From CAZCVI01 sp964502145 (GTDB lineage: Bacteria; Acidobacteriota; Aminicenantia; UBA2199), in the NCBI GenBank assembly GCA_964502145.1, contig CAZCVI010000143.1, positions 1 to 9,159 of the forward strand: DNA of 9,159 nucleotides. Reading direction: 5' to 3'. Positions 1 through 6,584 of this stretch are shown here, piece by piece; within the stretch, counting starts at the first letter, position 1, and each line of letters opens with the position of its first letter. The notes under the pieces were generated by a model. That model ran no database searches. It was not told where the DNA came from and saw nothing but the letters and a program-made list of their open reading frames with translations. A program made the translations under genes and the position numbers.

Positions 1-1
1 A

Positions 2-103
2 TACCTGTATGATAACGCAAAATGCATTAAATTTCAACTGCTGATGGAGAAAAAATTGGAGGAACTTCGTATCCGTGACTGTTGGAAGTGTCTCAGGTTT
101 TAG
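2..103 (+). CDS. possible C-terminal tail of an unidentified protein, cut by the window edge
   Basis: An open frame enters from the left edge and ends at a TAG at 101-103, giving 33 residues with a plausible composition: a Lys/Glu-rich helix (MEKKLEELRIR) followed by a CWKC motif and the end LRF. I do not recognise the family. A 33-codon run without a stop can easily arise by chance, and the following DNA looks like dispersed-repeat sequence, so this may be a degraded remnant or no gene at all. Confidence 0.22.
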   Translation, partial: YLYDNAKCIKFQLLMEKKLEELRIRDCWKCLRF

Positions 104-113
104 GGAAAATAGG

Positions 114-166
114 TTGTCTGAACCGTGATGCGTGGGATTAATGGATGACCAGGATTTCGGAAAGAT
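114..166. repeat. dispersed-repeat-like intergenic sequence
   Basis: The stretch beginning TTGTCTGAACCGTGATGCG and continuing through GGGATTAATGGATGACCAGG resembles a type of intergenic sequence seen repeatedly in many bacterial genomes, with the shape CTGAA..GTG..GGATT..GGAT..CAGGATT. It has an internal GGATTAATGGAT / GGATGACCAGGAT near-direct repeat. No coding frame is supported. The identification is from memory of similar intergenic sequence and not from a second copy within this window, so it is tentative. Confidence 0.3.
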
Positions 167-209
167 GTTGGGGGACGTGCAAAAAACTGAATAGATGCTT
201 TTTCCTGAA

Positions 210-238
210 TTGACATTGTATCTTTTTTCTACTAATAG
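210..238 (+). promoter_or_regulatory. sigma70-type promoter, probably for the MATE-like gene
   Basis: TTGACA at 210-215 is followed by a 17-base spacer and TAATAG at 233-238. The -35 box is perfect and the -10 box is moderate. The -10 lies inside the palindrome at 230-252, so a repressor bound there would block polymerase. Transcription would start near 245 and give a leader of about 235 bases that includes the inverted repeat at 308-394. Confidence 0.5.
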
Positions 239-252
239 ATATACTATTAGTA
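230..252. promoter_or_regulatory. perfect 9+9 palindrome, probable operator
   Basis: TACTAATAG, a five-base ATATA centre and CTATTAGTA form a perfect dyad. It overlaps the -10 region of the promoter at 210-238, the classical position for a dimeric repressor. No T-tract follows and the arms are AT-only apart from one C/G pair each, so a DNA-binding site is more likely than an RNA terminator. No regulator gene is in the window. A dyad of this type would suit a MarR-, PadR- or TetR-type dimer, but the family cannot be told from the site. Confidence 0.5.
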
Positions 253-307
253 ACTGTGCAGGTTATAGTCTATGGGACTACAATCAGGTAGGATTAAAGA
301 AAAGACC

Positions 308-394
308 CCCACGAATTTCACGAATTCTCACGAATTAAAAGATAAATAAAATCTTTTTTCGTGGCTATTCGTGATAATTCGAGTAATTCGTGGG
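308..394. repeat. 87-base inverted repeat built from CACGAATT units
   Basis: The outer arms CCCACGAATT (308-317) and AATTCGTGGG (385-394) are perfect complements. Inside them two further ACGAATT units (320-326 and 330-336) face attcgag and ATTCGTG units in the right half with only a few mismatches. At the centre AAAAGAT (337-343) pairs with ATCTTTT (351-357) around a seven-base loop. On RNA or single-stranded DNA this is one long hairpin. Short elements of this CACGAATTTCACGAATT type are dispersed between genes in many bacterial genomes. An in-frame GTG at 371 lies inside it and should not be taken as the start of the next gene. Confidence 0.7.
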
Positions 395-481
395 CAAATC
401 TTTTTCTTTGTTTCATCTATTGCCTATGGGCTGAACAGTTACAATTCAGGATGGGTTTTTGCTTGCAACATAGGCAGAATA

Positions 482-1807
482 ATGGTATGCTTAAACCTGA
501 TGAACAACGAAATCCAAACTGAAAAATTAGGGTATAAAAAAATCTTTGTATTCTGGTACCCACTGGCTTTGACCTGGCTGATGATGGCAATAGAAACCCC
601 CTATCTCACGGCCATTATCGCCCGCTTACCCGACCCTAAATTTAATCTGGCTGCCTTTGGCGTGGCATTCTCTTTCGCATTAATCATCGAAGCTCCGATT
701 ATTATGATCATGAGTGCATCCACTGCCCTGGTTAAAGATAGCGGCGCTTTTTATAAACTACGACGTTTCACCTATACCCTGAATTTCTCCATCACCCTGA
801 TATTATTAATCTGCTTGTTACCCCCGATATTTAATTATATCGCCCGCAATATGATCGGTCTGCCCCCGGAAGTGGCGCACCTTACCCATGTGGCTACCAT
901 GATTTTGCTTCCTTGGCCAGCCGCCATTGGTTTCCGTCGTTTTTACCAGGGTATTTTGATCCGCAATAACAAGACCCGCTTGGTCGCTTATGGTACGGTG
1001 GTCAGATTATCCACTATGTCTACTACCGCCCTGGTTCTTTACCTTTTGCATGTTCCCGGTGCCTGGGTTGGGGCGGGTTCTCTTTCCATGGGCGTGCTTG
1101 GGGAAGCGATTGCCACCCGCTGGATGTGCCGCCTGGAAGTGAACAGACTTAAACAAGAACCGAAAAACAGCCCGACGTCGCTGACATACAAAATTATTAT
1201 ACATTTTTATTACCCTCTGGCCCTCATGACAATTCTTACTCTGGGGGTACAGCCGCTGGTGGTTTTTTTTATTGGCAAAAGCCGTTTTGCCTTGGAATCA
1301 CTGGCTGTTCTGCCCGTGATCAATGCGCTGGTTTTTATTTTCCGAAGCGTGGGACTCTCTTTTACTGAAGTGGCTCTGGCTCTGCTGGGCAAAGACAACC
1401 GCAATTATATCCCATTGCGAAATTTCGCCCTGATCCTCGGTGCTATTTCATTGGCTACTTTCTCGCTGATCAGTTTTACCCCTTTGGCTGGCATCTGGTT
1501 CAATAAAGTCAGCGGCCTTTCTCCTGCATTAACCGCCTTTTCTTTGCTGCCCACCCAGATCATCACCCTGCTGCCTGTTCTCACCCTGTACCTTTCCTTG
1601 CAACAAGCGCTGTTGATGAACATTAAAAAAACCATCGCTATTACCTGGGCCACGGTTATTGAAGTGAGCGTGATTATTGGCTCCATCCAACTGGCGATTT
1701 ATGGTTTCGCTGCTATTGGTGCCGTGGCTGCCACCAGTGCTTTTACTATTGGACGCCTTTGTGCCAACCTTTTCCTACTCCCCTACCAACGCCGTGCGAC
1801 CCGCTAA
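482..1807 (+). CDS. MATE/ANKH-like polytopic membrane protein
   Basis: A hydrophobic protein of about 441 residues with roughly a dozen membrane segments in two halves that begin alike: FWYPLALTWLMMAIE near the N-terminus and FYYPLALMTILTLGVQ at about residue 244. That internal repetition is typical of the MATE/MVF fold, and the 'WxPLAL' openings resemble the ANKH (progressive ankylosis) branch. It probably moves a small molecule across the inner membrane, perhaps with ion coupling; the substrate cannot be read from sequence. The open frame reaches back to 371, but that part lies in a palindromic repeat, so I prefer ATG 482 (weak AGG upstream) or ATG 500 (starts MNNEIQ). It stands alone: the next gene has its own promoter. 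It is not obviously linked to the downstream cluster. A Wzx-type flippase is a less likely alternative. Confidence 0.8.
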   Translation: MVCLNLMNNEIQTEKLGYKKIFVFWYPLALTWLMMAIETPYLTAIIARLPDPKFNLAAFGVAFSFALIIEAPIIMIMSASTALVKDSGAFYKLRRFTYTLNFSITLILLICLLPPIFNYIARNMIGLPPEVAHLTHVATMILLPWPAAIGFRRFYQGILIRNNKTRLVAYGTVVRLSTMSTTALVLYLLHVPGAWVGAGSLSMGVLGEAIATRWMCRLEVNRLKQEPKNSPTSLTYKIIIHFYYPLALMTILTLGVQPLVVFFIGKSRFALESLAVLPVINALVFIFRSVGLSFTEVALALLGKDNRNYIPLRNFALILGAISLATFSLISFTPLAGIWFNKVSGLSPALTAFSLLPTQIITLLPVLTLYLSLQQALLMNIKKTIAITWATVIEVSVIIGSIQLAIYGFAAIGAVAATSAFTIGRLCANLFLLPYQRRATR

Positions 1808-1878
1808 AAAATGTCTCCAGTGGTAAAAATTCCCTACTGGTTCAAATGATCCTTTTTCCTTCTTATGAAAAAATGCCA

Positions 1879-1907
1879 TTGACTTTTGAATAACGCTAAT
1901 TTAAAAT
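1879..1907 (+). promoter_or_regulatory. sigma70-type promoter of the beta-propeller gene
   Basis: TTGACT at 1879-1884, a 17-base spacer and TAAAAT at 1902-1907. It lies in the 191-base gap after the MATE-like gene and about 90 bases before the ATG at 1999, so the propeller gene has its own transcript. The rest of the gap shows only a weak stem (1817-1840) near the end of the preceding gene. Confidence 0.6.
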
Positions 1908-1998
1908 AATAACGTGCAACACGCATAGGTGGAGTTGTTCCAAGCGCCGATTTTTTAATAGTATTCAATGCCAGTTGTGCGGCAAGGAGGTAGCGAAA

Positions 1999-3042
1999 AT
2001 GGCCAAGAAACGGTGGTGGCTTGTTCTGATGTTACTGTTTGGCTCGTGTCTGCTAATGGCAGACAAGGTTGTGGAACTGGCTGATATAAAAAAACCGTCA
2101 CAGGTTTTAATCGGTCAAAATAATTTTTATATTACTGAAGAGGCGTATATTTATATTTACTCATTAAAAGATTTTCGCCTAATCAAAAAAATTGGCGGAG
2201 CTGGTGAAGGTCCAAAAAATTTTAAACTGAATCCCTTTGGTCCTGGTTTGCAATTATTTCAAAAAGGCAATAAACTAGTTGCAAACAGCGAAGGTAGAAT
2301 TTCATTGATAACCAGTGATGGCGAATTTCTTAATGAAATCCGAGTCAAACCTTTTTCCCTTTTTATACCCGTAGGAGAGAATTATGTGGGTAATGCCTCC
2401 GAAACCGATGATGAACACCACATGTGGATTTATCTCAATATATACGACTCTAAAATGGCCAAGTTAAAATCCATTTATCGAACCGATCATACTATCGGTA
2501 CTGGTTTATATTCCAATCTCCTGTTTAATACTATTACTTTGCCTTACGAGTCATTTGTTTACCCGGTATACAAAGATAAGATTTATATCCCCAGCGAAAA
2601 AGATGACCGGCTTGAAATAAAAGTATTTGATAAAATGGGCAACTTAATCAAAACCCTCCCGCTTATCACACTGAAAAAGCTCAAAGTGACAGAGGATTAT
2701 AAAACAAATCTGACCCACTGGTTTAGAGATCTTTCTCCTTTAAAAAAGGCCTGGGAAAAAATTAAAGGAAACATCCTGTTTAAAACGTACTTTCCCCTTT
2801 ACAAAAATATATTGCTAGATAATGACCTCATTTATATAGTGACCTACCAGCAAAGGGCAAGAAAACATGAGGGTGTAATTTTAAATACCAAGGGGGAAAG
2901 AATTAAACAGGTTTGGCTGGAACTGCCTCCCGAAGAGCCATTTGCACCGGTTTGTTATGCCATAAAAGATGCCCGTTTCTATTCCCTGCATGAAAATGAG
3001 AGCACAGAGAATTGGGAACTCCATATAAATGAGATCAGGTAG
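1999..3042 (+). CDS. exported 6-bladed beta-propeller protein
   Basis: A 347-residue protein. The N-terminus MAKKRWW followed by a hydrophobic run to about residue 20 is a signal peptide, with likely cleavage after A21 (LLMA-D). A Cys at 17 sits in LFGSC, a poor lipobox, so a lipoprotein is possible but less likely. The mature part alternates short beta-strands with aromatic residues, and the motif IGGAGEGPKNF at 65-75 matches the 'G..GEGP..F' signature of 6-bladed beta-propeller proteins related to NHL repeats. These usually bind ligands or act as scaffolds in the periplasm or at the cell surface; the specific role is unknown. ATG 1999 is chosen over an upstream TTG (1975) because AAGGAGG at 1984-1990 sits eight bases before it. 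Lys content is high. No partner gene is evident. Confidence 0.78.
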   Translation: MAKKRWWLVLMLLFGSCLLMADKVVELADIKKPSQVLIGQNNFYITEEAYIYIYSLKDFRLIKKIGGAGEGPKNFKLNPFGPGLQLFQKGNKLVANSEGRISLITSDGEFLNEIRVKPFSLFIPVGENYVGNASETDDEHHMWIYLNIYDSKMAKLKSIYRTDHTIGTGLYSNLLFNTITLPYESFVYPVYKDKIYIPSEKDDRLEIKVFDKMGNLIKTLPLITLKKLKVTEDYKTNLTHWFRDLSPLKKAWEKIKGNILFKTYFPLYKNILLDNDLIYIVTYQQRARKHEGVILNTKGERIKQVWLELPPEEPFAPVCYAIKDARFYSLHENESTENWELHINEIR

Positions 3043-3129
3043 CCATTTCGGTTAGTTCGGTCACCTCCTAAATTTTACCTCTTTTTTCCCATTCATTTTA
3101 AATGAAAAGAAGATTTCTCTACTTTTTTG

Positions 3130-3158
3130 TTGACAAATAGAACTTCATAGGTTATATT
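3130..3158 (+). promoter_or_regulatory. strong sigma70-type promoter of the cupin-to-ATPase operon
   Basis: Perfect TTGACA at 3130-3135, a 17-base spacer, and TATATT at 3153-3158 (one mismatch to consensus). The expected start is near 3165, directly at the palindrome 3166-3183, and about 80 bases before the cupin start. This makes the cupin the first gene of the operon and separates it from the beta-propeller gene. Confidence 0.75.
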
Positions 3159-3165
3159 AATATCG

Positions 3166-3183
3166 TGTAAGTAATCACTTACA
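3166..3183. promoter_or_regulatory. operator-like palindrome at the operon's transcription start
   Basis: TGTAAGT, four bases AATC, then ACTTACA: perfect seven-base arms in an 18-base site that begins eight bases after the -10 box. Its size and position fit a TetR-family or similar dimeric repressor; the GTAAGT..ACTTAC form is common among TetR-type operators. The regulator is not in the window. A hairpin with this loop is possible on RNA but would be weak, so DNA binding is the better explanation. Confidence 0.6.
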
Positions 3184-3246
3184 TTGTGGCTAAAAAAAAG
3201 TCCAACAACACAAAAAAAAGAAAAAAACAGCATGCAGGAGGCGGTT

Positions 3247-3600
3247 GTGATAGTCAAACATTATACAACGGAAGCGCAAATGGTCAATCCTTTTAATTTG
3301 CAGGTCATCAAGTTCCATGATTCAGCCGAGGCAGAGTTATTGCATCTGACCCTGGATGCGGGGGAAAGTATGCTGCTTCATATTCCGCCAGTGAATTTGC
3401 TGTACTATATATTGGCAGGAGAACCGATGGTGCGCGTGGGTGATGAAAAGTACTATGTGCAACCAGAGTCCTACGTGGAGAGTCCGGCGGGTCTGGCGAC
3501 CTGTGTTTCCAATCCAAGCCAAACCAAGGTCCGCTTACTCATTGTAAAAACATCCAAATCGGACGAAAAACCGATCTTCTTGACAGAGGAAAACGAATAG
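3247..3600 (+). CDS. small single-domain cupin protein, first gene of the cofactor-like operon
   Basis: A 117-residue beta-rich protein. I place the start at GTG 3247 because AGGAGG at 3236-3241 lies five bases before it; an upstream ATG (3232) has no such site and would overlap it. The fold is indicated by the first cupin motif, around GESMLLHIPPVNLLYYILAGEP..VGDE, and the second, PESYVESPAGLATCVSN. The canonical metal ligands are mostly missing: one His remains in motif 1, the expected Glu is replaced (NLLYYIL), and the usual His of motif 2 is Cys (ATCVSN). It may bind an organic or metal-cluster ligand, or act as a sensor or scaffold rather than as a mononuclear metal enzyme. It is cytoplasmic, with no signal peptide. 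Its stop is nine bases before the next start, so the two are co-transcribed. Confidence 0.75.
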   Translation: MIVKHYTTEAQMVNPFNLQVIKFHDSAEAELLHLTLDAGESMLLHIPPVNLLYYILAGEPMVRVGDEKYYVQPESYVESPAGLATCVSNPSQTKVRLLIVKTSKSDEKPIFLTEENE

Positions 3601-3609
3601 GAGAACATA

Positions 3610-4863
3610 ATGGAGAATGTATACTTTAAAGATACGGATACTCTGTTCACCATAACAGAAAAGTATCCTGAAACAATAGATGTCTTTGTCTCGCAGGGTT
3701 TCGACCATATGCGAAGTGCAGAGAAACGTAAGACCTTTGGCGCGGCTATCGCGTTAAAAACAGCCCTGCTACTGAAACGGATCAATGTGGATACCTTTTC
3801 AGGTATCTTGCTGGACCGCATCGAGCAGCAACGAAACAATGTGGATGCAGCACTCAATACGGTGCCCCGCGAAAAAGAAGCGGGCGACTTGCGGGTACAA
3901 GGTTTGCTACCCTGCCCCGTTCGCATACCCCTGATTGAACGGATCAAGGAGTTTGCCGATGGGTATAAAGCCCAATACGGCGTGGGTCTTGATTATGATT
4001 TAAAAGCGGCATCCATGGGTCTGGACTGGTTAAAGGAGAGCCTGTTAACCCAGGAAAACCCGGACCAATTGGCCGATCTTTTTATTTCCGCGGGTTTTGA
4101 TCTGTTTTTTGATAACAACCTGATGGGGAAATTTAAAAAGGACAACGTGTTTGTCGACAGCACTGGTTTCACCCGCCTCAATCCCCTATTTGATAATGAC
4201 ACGATCAATGTTAAGGACCCAGCCGGTCATTATTCCATGATTGCGGTCGTACCCGCTATTTTTCTGGTGAATACCGAGGAGTTGCATGGCCGCGCCGTGC
4301 CCCGCAGTTGGAAAGATATCCTGCACCCCCAGTTTGCCAAAAGTGTCAGTCTGCCGATCGGTGATTTTGACCTCTTTAATTCCATTCTGCTCAATATATA
4401 TAAATCTTACGGTAGCGAGGGCGTGACACAACTGGGACATAGTTTGATGCGCAGTATGCACCCCTCACAGATGGTGAAGTCCAACAAGAGCAAGTTGGAA
4501 CGCCCCGCCATTACCATCATGCCCAACTTCTTCACCAAGATGGTCAAGGAAGGTGGCACCATGCTGGGCGTGTGGCCTGAAGATGGGGCCATTATCAGTC
4601 CCATATTTATGTTGAGCAAACGCAGCAAAATTCAGCAATTGCAACCTGCCGTGGATTTTTTTGCTTCCCAAGCTGTTGGCGAAATACTCTCGCACAAAGG
4701 GTTGTTCCCTAGCATTCACCCCGCCGTAGACAATCGCCTCAACCCGGCCAATACCTTCATGTGGTTGGGCTGGGATTATATATATGCTCACGATATTGGT
4801 CTTCTAATCAAGACTTGTGAAGAGATTTTTAACGCTGCCAGCGCACAGGAGAAAGAACAATGA
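3610..4863 (+). CDS. cytoplasmic substrate-binding-protein-like protein with N-terminal DUF1858-like domain
   Basis: A 417-residue protein with two parts. Residues about 5-80 look like a DUF1858 helical domain (ITEKYPETIDVFVSQGFDHM, then KRKTFG...LLKRINVDTFSGILLDRI). Residues about 95-400 look like a type 2 periplasmic binding protein of the Fe(III)/AfuA-like class: VPRSWKDILHPQFAKSVSLP is the typical 'P.SW.DLL.P.....I..P' hinge signature. LPCPVR at 100-105 opens the fold with a Cys that could be a ligand. There is no signal peptide or lipobox, and the protein begins directly with the DUF1858-like domain, so it should be cytoplasmic. It is preceded by AGGAGA and its stop overlaps the GTPase start (ATGA). 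I infer a carrier or scaffold for a metal or cofactor precursor rather than transport. The ligand is unknown. Confidence 0.78.
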   Translation: MENVYFKDTDTLFTITEKYPETIDVFVSQGFDHMRSAEKRKTFGAAIALKTALLLKRINVDTFSGILLDRIEQQRNNVDAALNTVPREKEAGDLRVQGLLPCPVRIPLIERIKEFADGYKAQYGVGLDYDLKAASMGLDWLKESLLTQENPDQLADLFISAGFDLFFDNNLMGKFKKDNVFVDSTGFTRLNPLFDNDTINVKDPAGHYSMIAVVPAIFLVNTEELHGRAVPRSWKDILHPQFAKSVSLPIGDFDLFNSILLNIYKSYGSEGVTQLGHSLMRSMHPSQMVKSNKSKLERPAITIMPNFFTKMVKEGGTMLGVWPEDGAIISPIFMLSKRSKIQQLQPAVDFFASQAVGEILSHKGLFPSIHPAVDNRLNPANTFMWLGWDYIYAHDIGLLIKTCEEIFNAASAQEKEQ

Positions 4864-5558
4864 ATTTAGTTACTGTATCAGGCCCCCCATCCTCTGGTAA
4901 AACATCGGTTATTTTAAAGACCATTGATTCACTCAGGCGTCGTAAGTTGTCTGTGGGCGTGGTAAAATTCGATTGCTTGGCTACGGATGACGACCTGCTT
5001 TATGAAAAGGCGGGTATTCCTGTTAAAAAAGGCCTCTCTGGCGCACTGTGTCCCGACCACTTCTTTGTCAGCAATATCGAGGAAGTGACGGCCTGGGGTT
5101 TAAGTTTAAAACTAGACCTGCTAATCACCGAAAGCGCCGGTTTGTGTAACCGCTGTTCGCCATATATTAAAGACATCAAAGCCATATGCGTGATTGATAA
5201 TCTCAGTGGTATCAACACCCCCCGCAAAATTGGCCCGATGCTAAAAACAGCCGACGTGGTGATTATTACCAAGGGCGATATTGTCAGTCAAGCGGAACGG
5301 GAAGTTTTCGCCTCCAGGGTGAACGCGGTGAACCCTGGAGCCAAAATCATGCATATTAACGGACTGACTGGTCAGGGTTCCTATGAGCTGAGCACCTTGC
5401 TCTACAATGAAGAGAACCAGATCGACAGTTTGAAAGGCAAACAATTGCGTTTCTCTATGCCTGCGGCGCTGTGTTCTTATTGTCTGGGCGAAACCCGCAT
5501 CGGTGAATCCTACCAGATGGGCAATGTCCGTAAAATTGATATGGGAGACAAAAAATGA
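4860..5558 (+). CDS. HypB/UreG/CobW-like SIMIBI GTPase, probable metallochaperone
   Basis: A 232-residue P-loop NTPase. Walker A is GPPSSGKT (8-15); the KFDC at 36-39 gives a switch-type Asp; LLITESAG (87-94) is the Walker B/switch II of the HypB/CobW type; TKGD (137-140) is the guanine-specificity motif. Cysteines are placed as in metal-handling relatives: C64 in GALCPDHFF, CNRC at 96-99 right after switch II, and CSYC at 205-208 near the C-terminus. Family members use GTP hydrolysis to deliver Ni, Zn or Co to enzymes. Here the partners are a binding-protein-like protein upstream and an ABC ATPase downstream, joined at both ends by ATGA overlaps, so the products are translationally coupled. 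No nickel enzyme or urease gene is near, so hypB or ureG would be over-naming. The metal is not known. Confidence 0.82.
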   Translation: MNLVTVSGPPSSGKTSVILKTIDSLRRRKLSVGVVKFDCLATDDDLLYEKAGIPVKKGLSGALCPDHFFVSNIEEVTAWGLSLKLDLLITESAGLCNRCSPYIKDIKAICVIDNLSGINTPRKIGPMLKTADVVIITKGDIVSQAEREVFASRVNAVNPGAKIMHINGLTGQGSYELSTLLYNEENQIDSLKGKQLRFSMPAALCSYCLGETRIGESYQMGNVRKIDMGDKK

Positions 5559-6577
5559 ATGTCACCGGCACCGAATTAACCACGCAGAAAATCTCGGTTC
5601 TTTTAGAACGTTACCCCTTTCTCACGTCATACCTGGAAGACAACATGCTGGATGTCTCCCGAAAAGAGCAGTTGACTCTGGGCGAGTTTTTTAATACCTA
5701 TGATGAGGAAGAGGTTGAAAATAAAGCGCTGGACAAGGAACAGGTGTTAGATAATATGAGTCAGTACATCAATCAGATGATCGAGTTCCTCGGAGCTAAG
5801 GAAGACGTTGGTGTTCATAGTGTCACTATTTTACCCGGCACTGATAAATCTGGCAATCCCGAGACTTTTGGGTCTCTTACCGTCCATCAGAGTGAGATTG
5901 TTTGTATTGTTGGCCCCACAGGTTCCGGTAAAAGTCGTTTATTGGGTGATATTGAATGGGCCGCGCAGAATGATACCCCCACTTCACGCTCTATAATGAT
6001 TGATGAAAAAAAACCGGATATGAAATGGCGTTTTTCTTCCGGTAATAAATTGGTGGCGCAGCTTTCACAGAACATGAATTTTGTCATGGATTTAACCGTG
6101 CGCGAGTTCCTTGAACTCCATGCTAAAAGTCGTTTAGTGGAGGATGAAGAGCACGTGATTCAGCGTATTATTGAGGCCGCTAATAATTTAGCAGGCGAGA
6201 AGTTTAATATGGACACCCCGGTCACCAGTCTCAGTGGTGGCCAGTCGCGTGCTCTGATGATTGCGGATACAGCGATTCTAAGTAAATCCCCGATCATCTT
6301 AATTGATGAAATTGAAAACGCGGGCATTGATCGCAAAAAAGCGCTGCAATTGCTAATAGGTGAAGAAAAAATCGTCTTCATGGCGACCCACGATCCGCTT
6401 CTAGCCCTGATGGGCGACAAACGCATCGTGATTCGCAATGGCGGCATCCACAAGATCATCGAAACTTCTACCCGCGAACGCGAACTCTTAAAAGAACTGG
6501 AAAAAATGGACGCTATTGTCCAAGACCTGCGCCATCGCCTCCGCCAAGGCGGCACCCTGGATGAAGTAGAACTGTAA
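5555..6577 (+). CDS. ABC-type ATPase with N-terminal extension and no permease partner
   Basis: A 340-residue protein. Residues 1-80 form a helical extension (KISVLLERYPFLTSYLED.., then LTLGEFFNTYDEEE and a coiled stretch to MIEFLG) that I read as a divergent DUF1858-like domain. The ATPase core follows: Walker A GPTGSGKS (120-127), Q-loop around Q172 (QNMNFVMDLTVREFL), signature LSGGQ (226-230), Walker B IILIDEIE (247-254) with the catalytic Glu, and the switch His in ATHD (H279). All catalytic elements are intact. Residues about 305-330 form a charged coiled coil. There is no membrane gene in the operon, and the upstream binding-protein-like partner lacks a signal peptide, so this is probably a soluble ABC protein driving a conformational or assembly step rather than import. 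It starts by ATGA overlap with the GTPase, with GGGAGA upstream. Confidence 0.82.
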   Translation: MNVTGTELTTQKISVLLERYPFLTSYLEDNMLDVSRKEQLTLGEFFNTYDEEEVENKALDKEQVLDNMSQYINQMIEFLGAKEDVGVHSVTILPGTDKSGNPETFGSLTVHQSEIVCIVGPTGSGKSRLLGDIEWAAQNDTPTSRSIMIDEKKPDMKWRFSSGNKLVAQLSQNMNFVMDLTVREFLELHAKSRLVEDEEHVIQRIIEAANNLAGEKFNMDTPVTSLSGGQSRALMIADTAILSKSPIILIDEIENAGIDRKKALQLLIGEEKIVFMATHDPLLALMGDKRIVIRNGGIHKIIETSTRERELLKELEKMDAIVQDLRHRLRQGGTLDEVEL

Positions 6578-6584
6578 AACAAAA

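Noticed and set aside
371..481. N-terminal extension of the MATE-like protein from a GTG at 371
   Set aside because: This start lies inside the palindromic repeat, has no ribosome site, and the extra residues are not typical of the family; ATG 482 or 500 fits better.
1817..1840. Stem CCAGTGG / CTACTGG with a ten-base loop just after the MATE-like gene, as a terminator
   Set aside because: The stem is only seven pairs with one G-T wobble, and the nearest T-run starts 12 bases further on, so an intrinsic terminator is not supported.
3047..3075. Minus-strand AGGAGGT followed by ATG in the gap after the beta-propeller gene
   Set aside because: The reading frame that would start there reaches a stop after two sense codons, so the site does not serve a gene.
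3092..3106. TTCATTT-T-AAATGAA dyad upstream of the cofactor operon promoter
   Set aside because: It is made almost wholly of A and T in an AT-rich gap and is 24 bases before the -35 box; a chance origin cannot be excluded and nothing else supports an operator.
3471..3947. 158-codon minus-strand open frame over the cupin/binding-protein junction
   Set aside because: It is antisense to two genes with clear ribosome sites and domains; Ser/Arg-rich composition is typical of a shadow frame.
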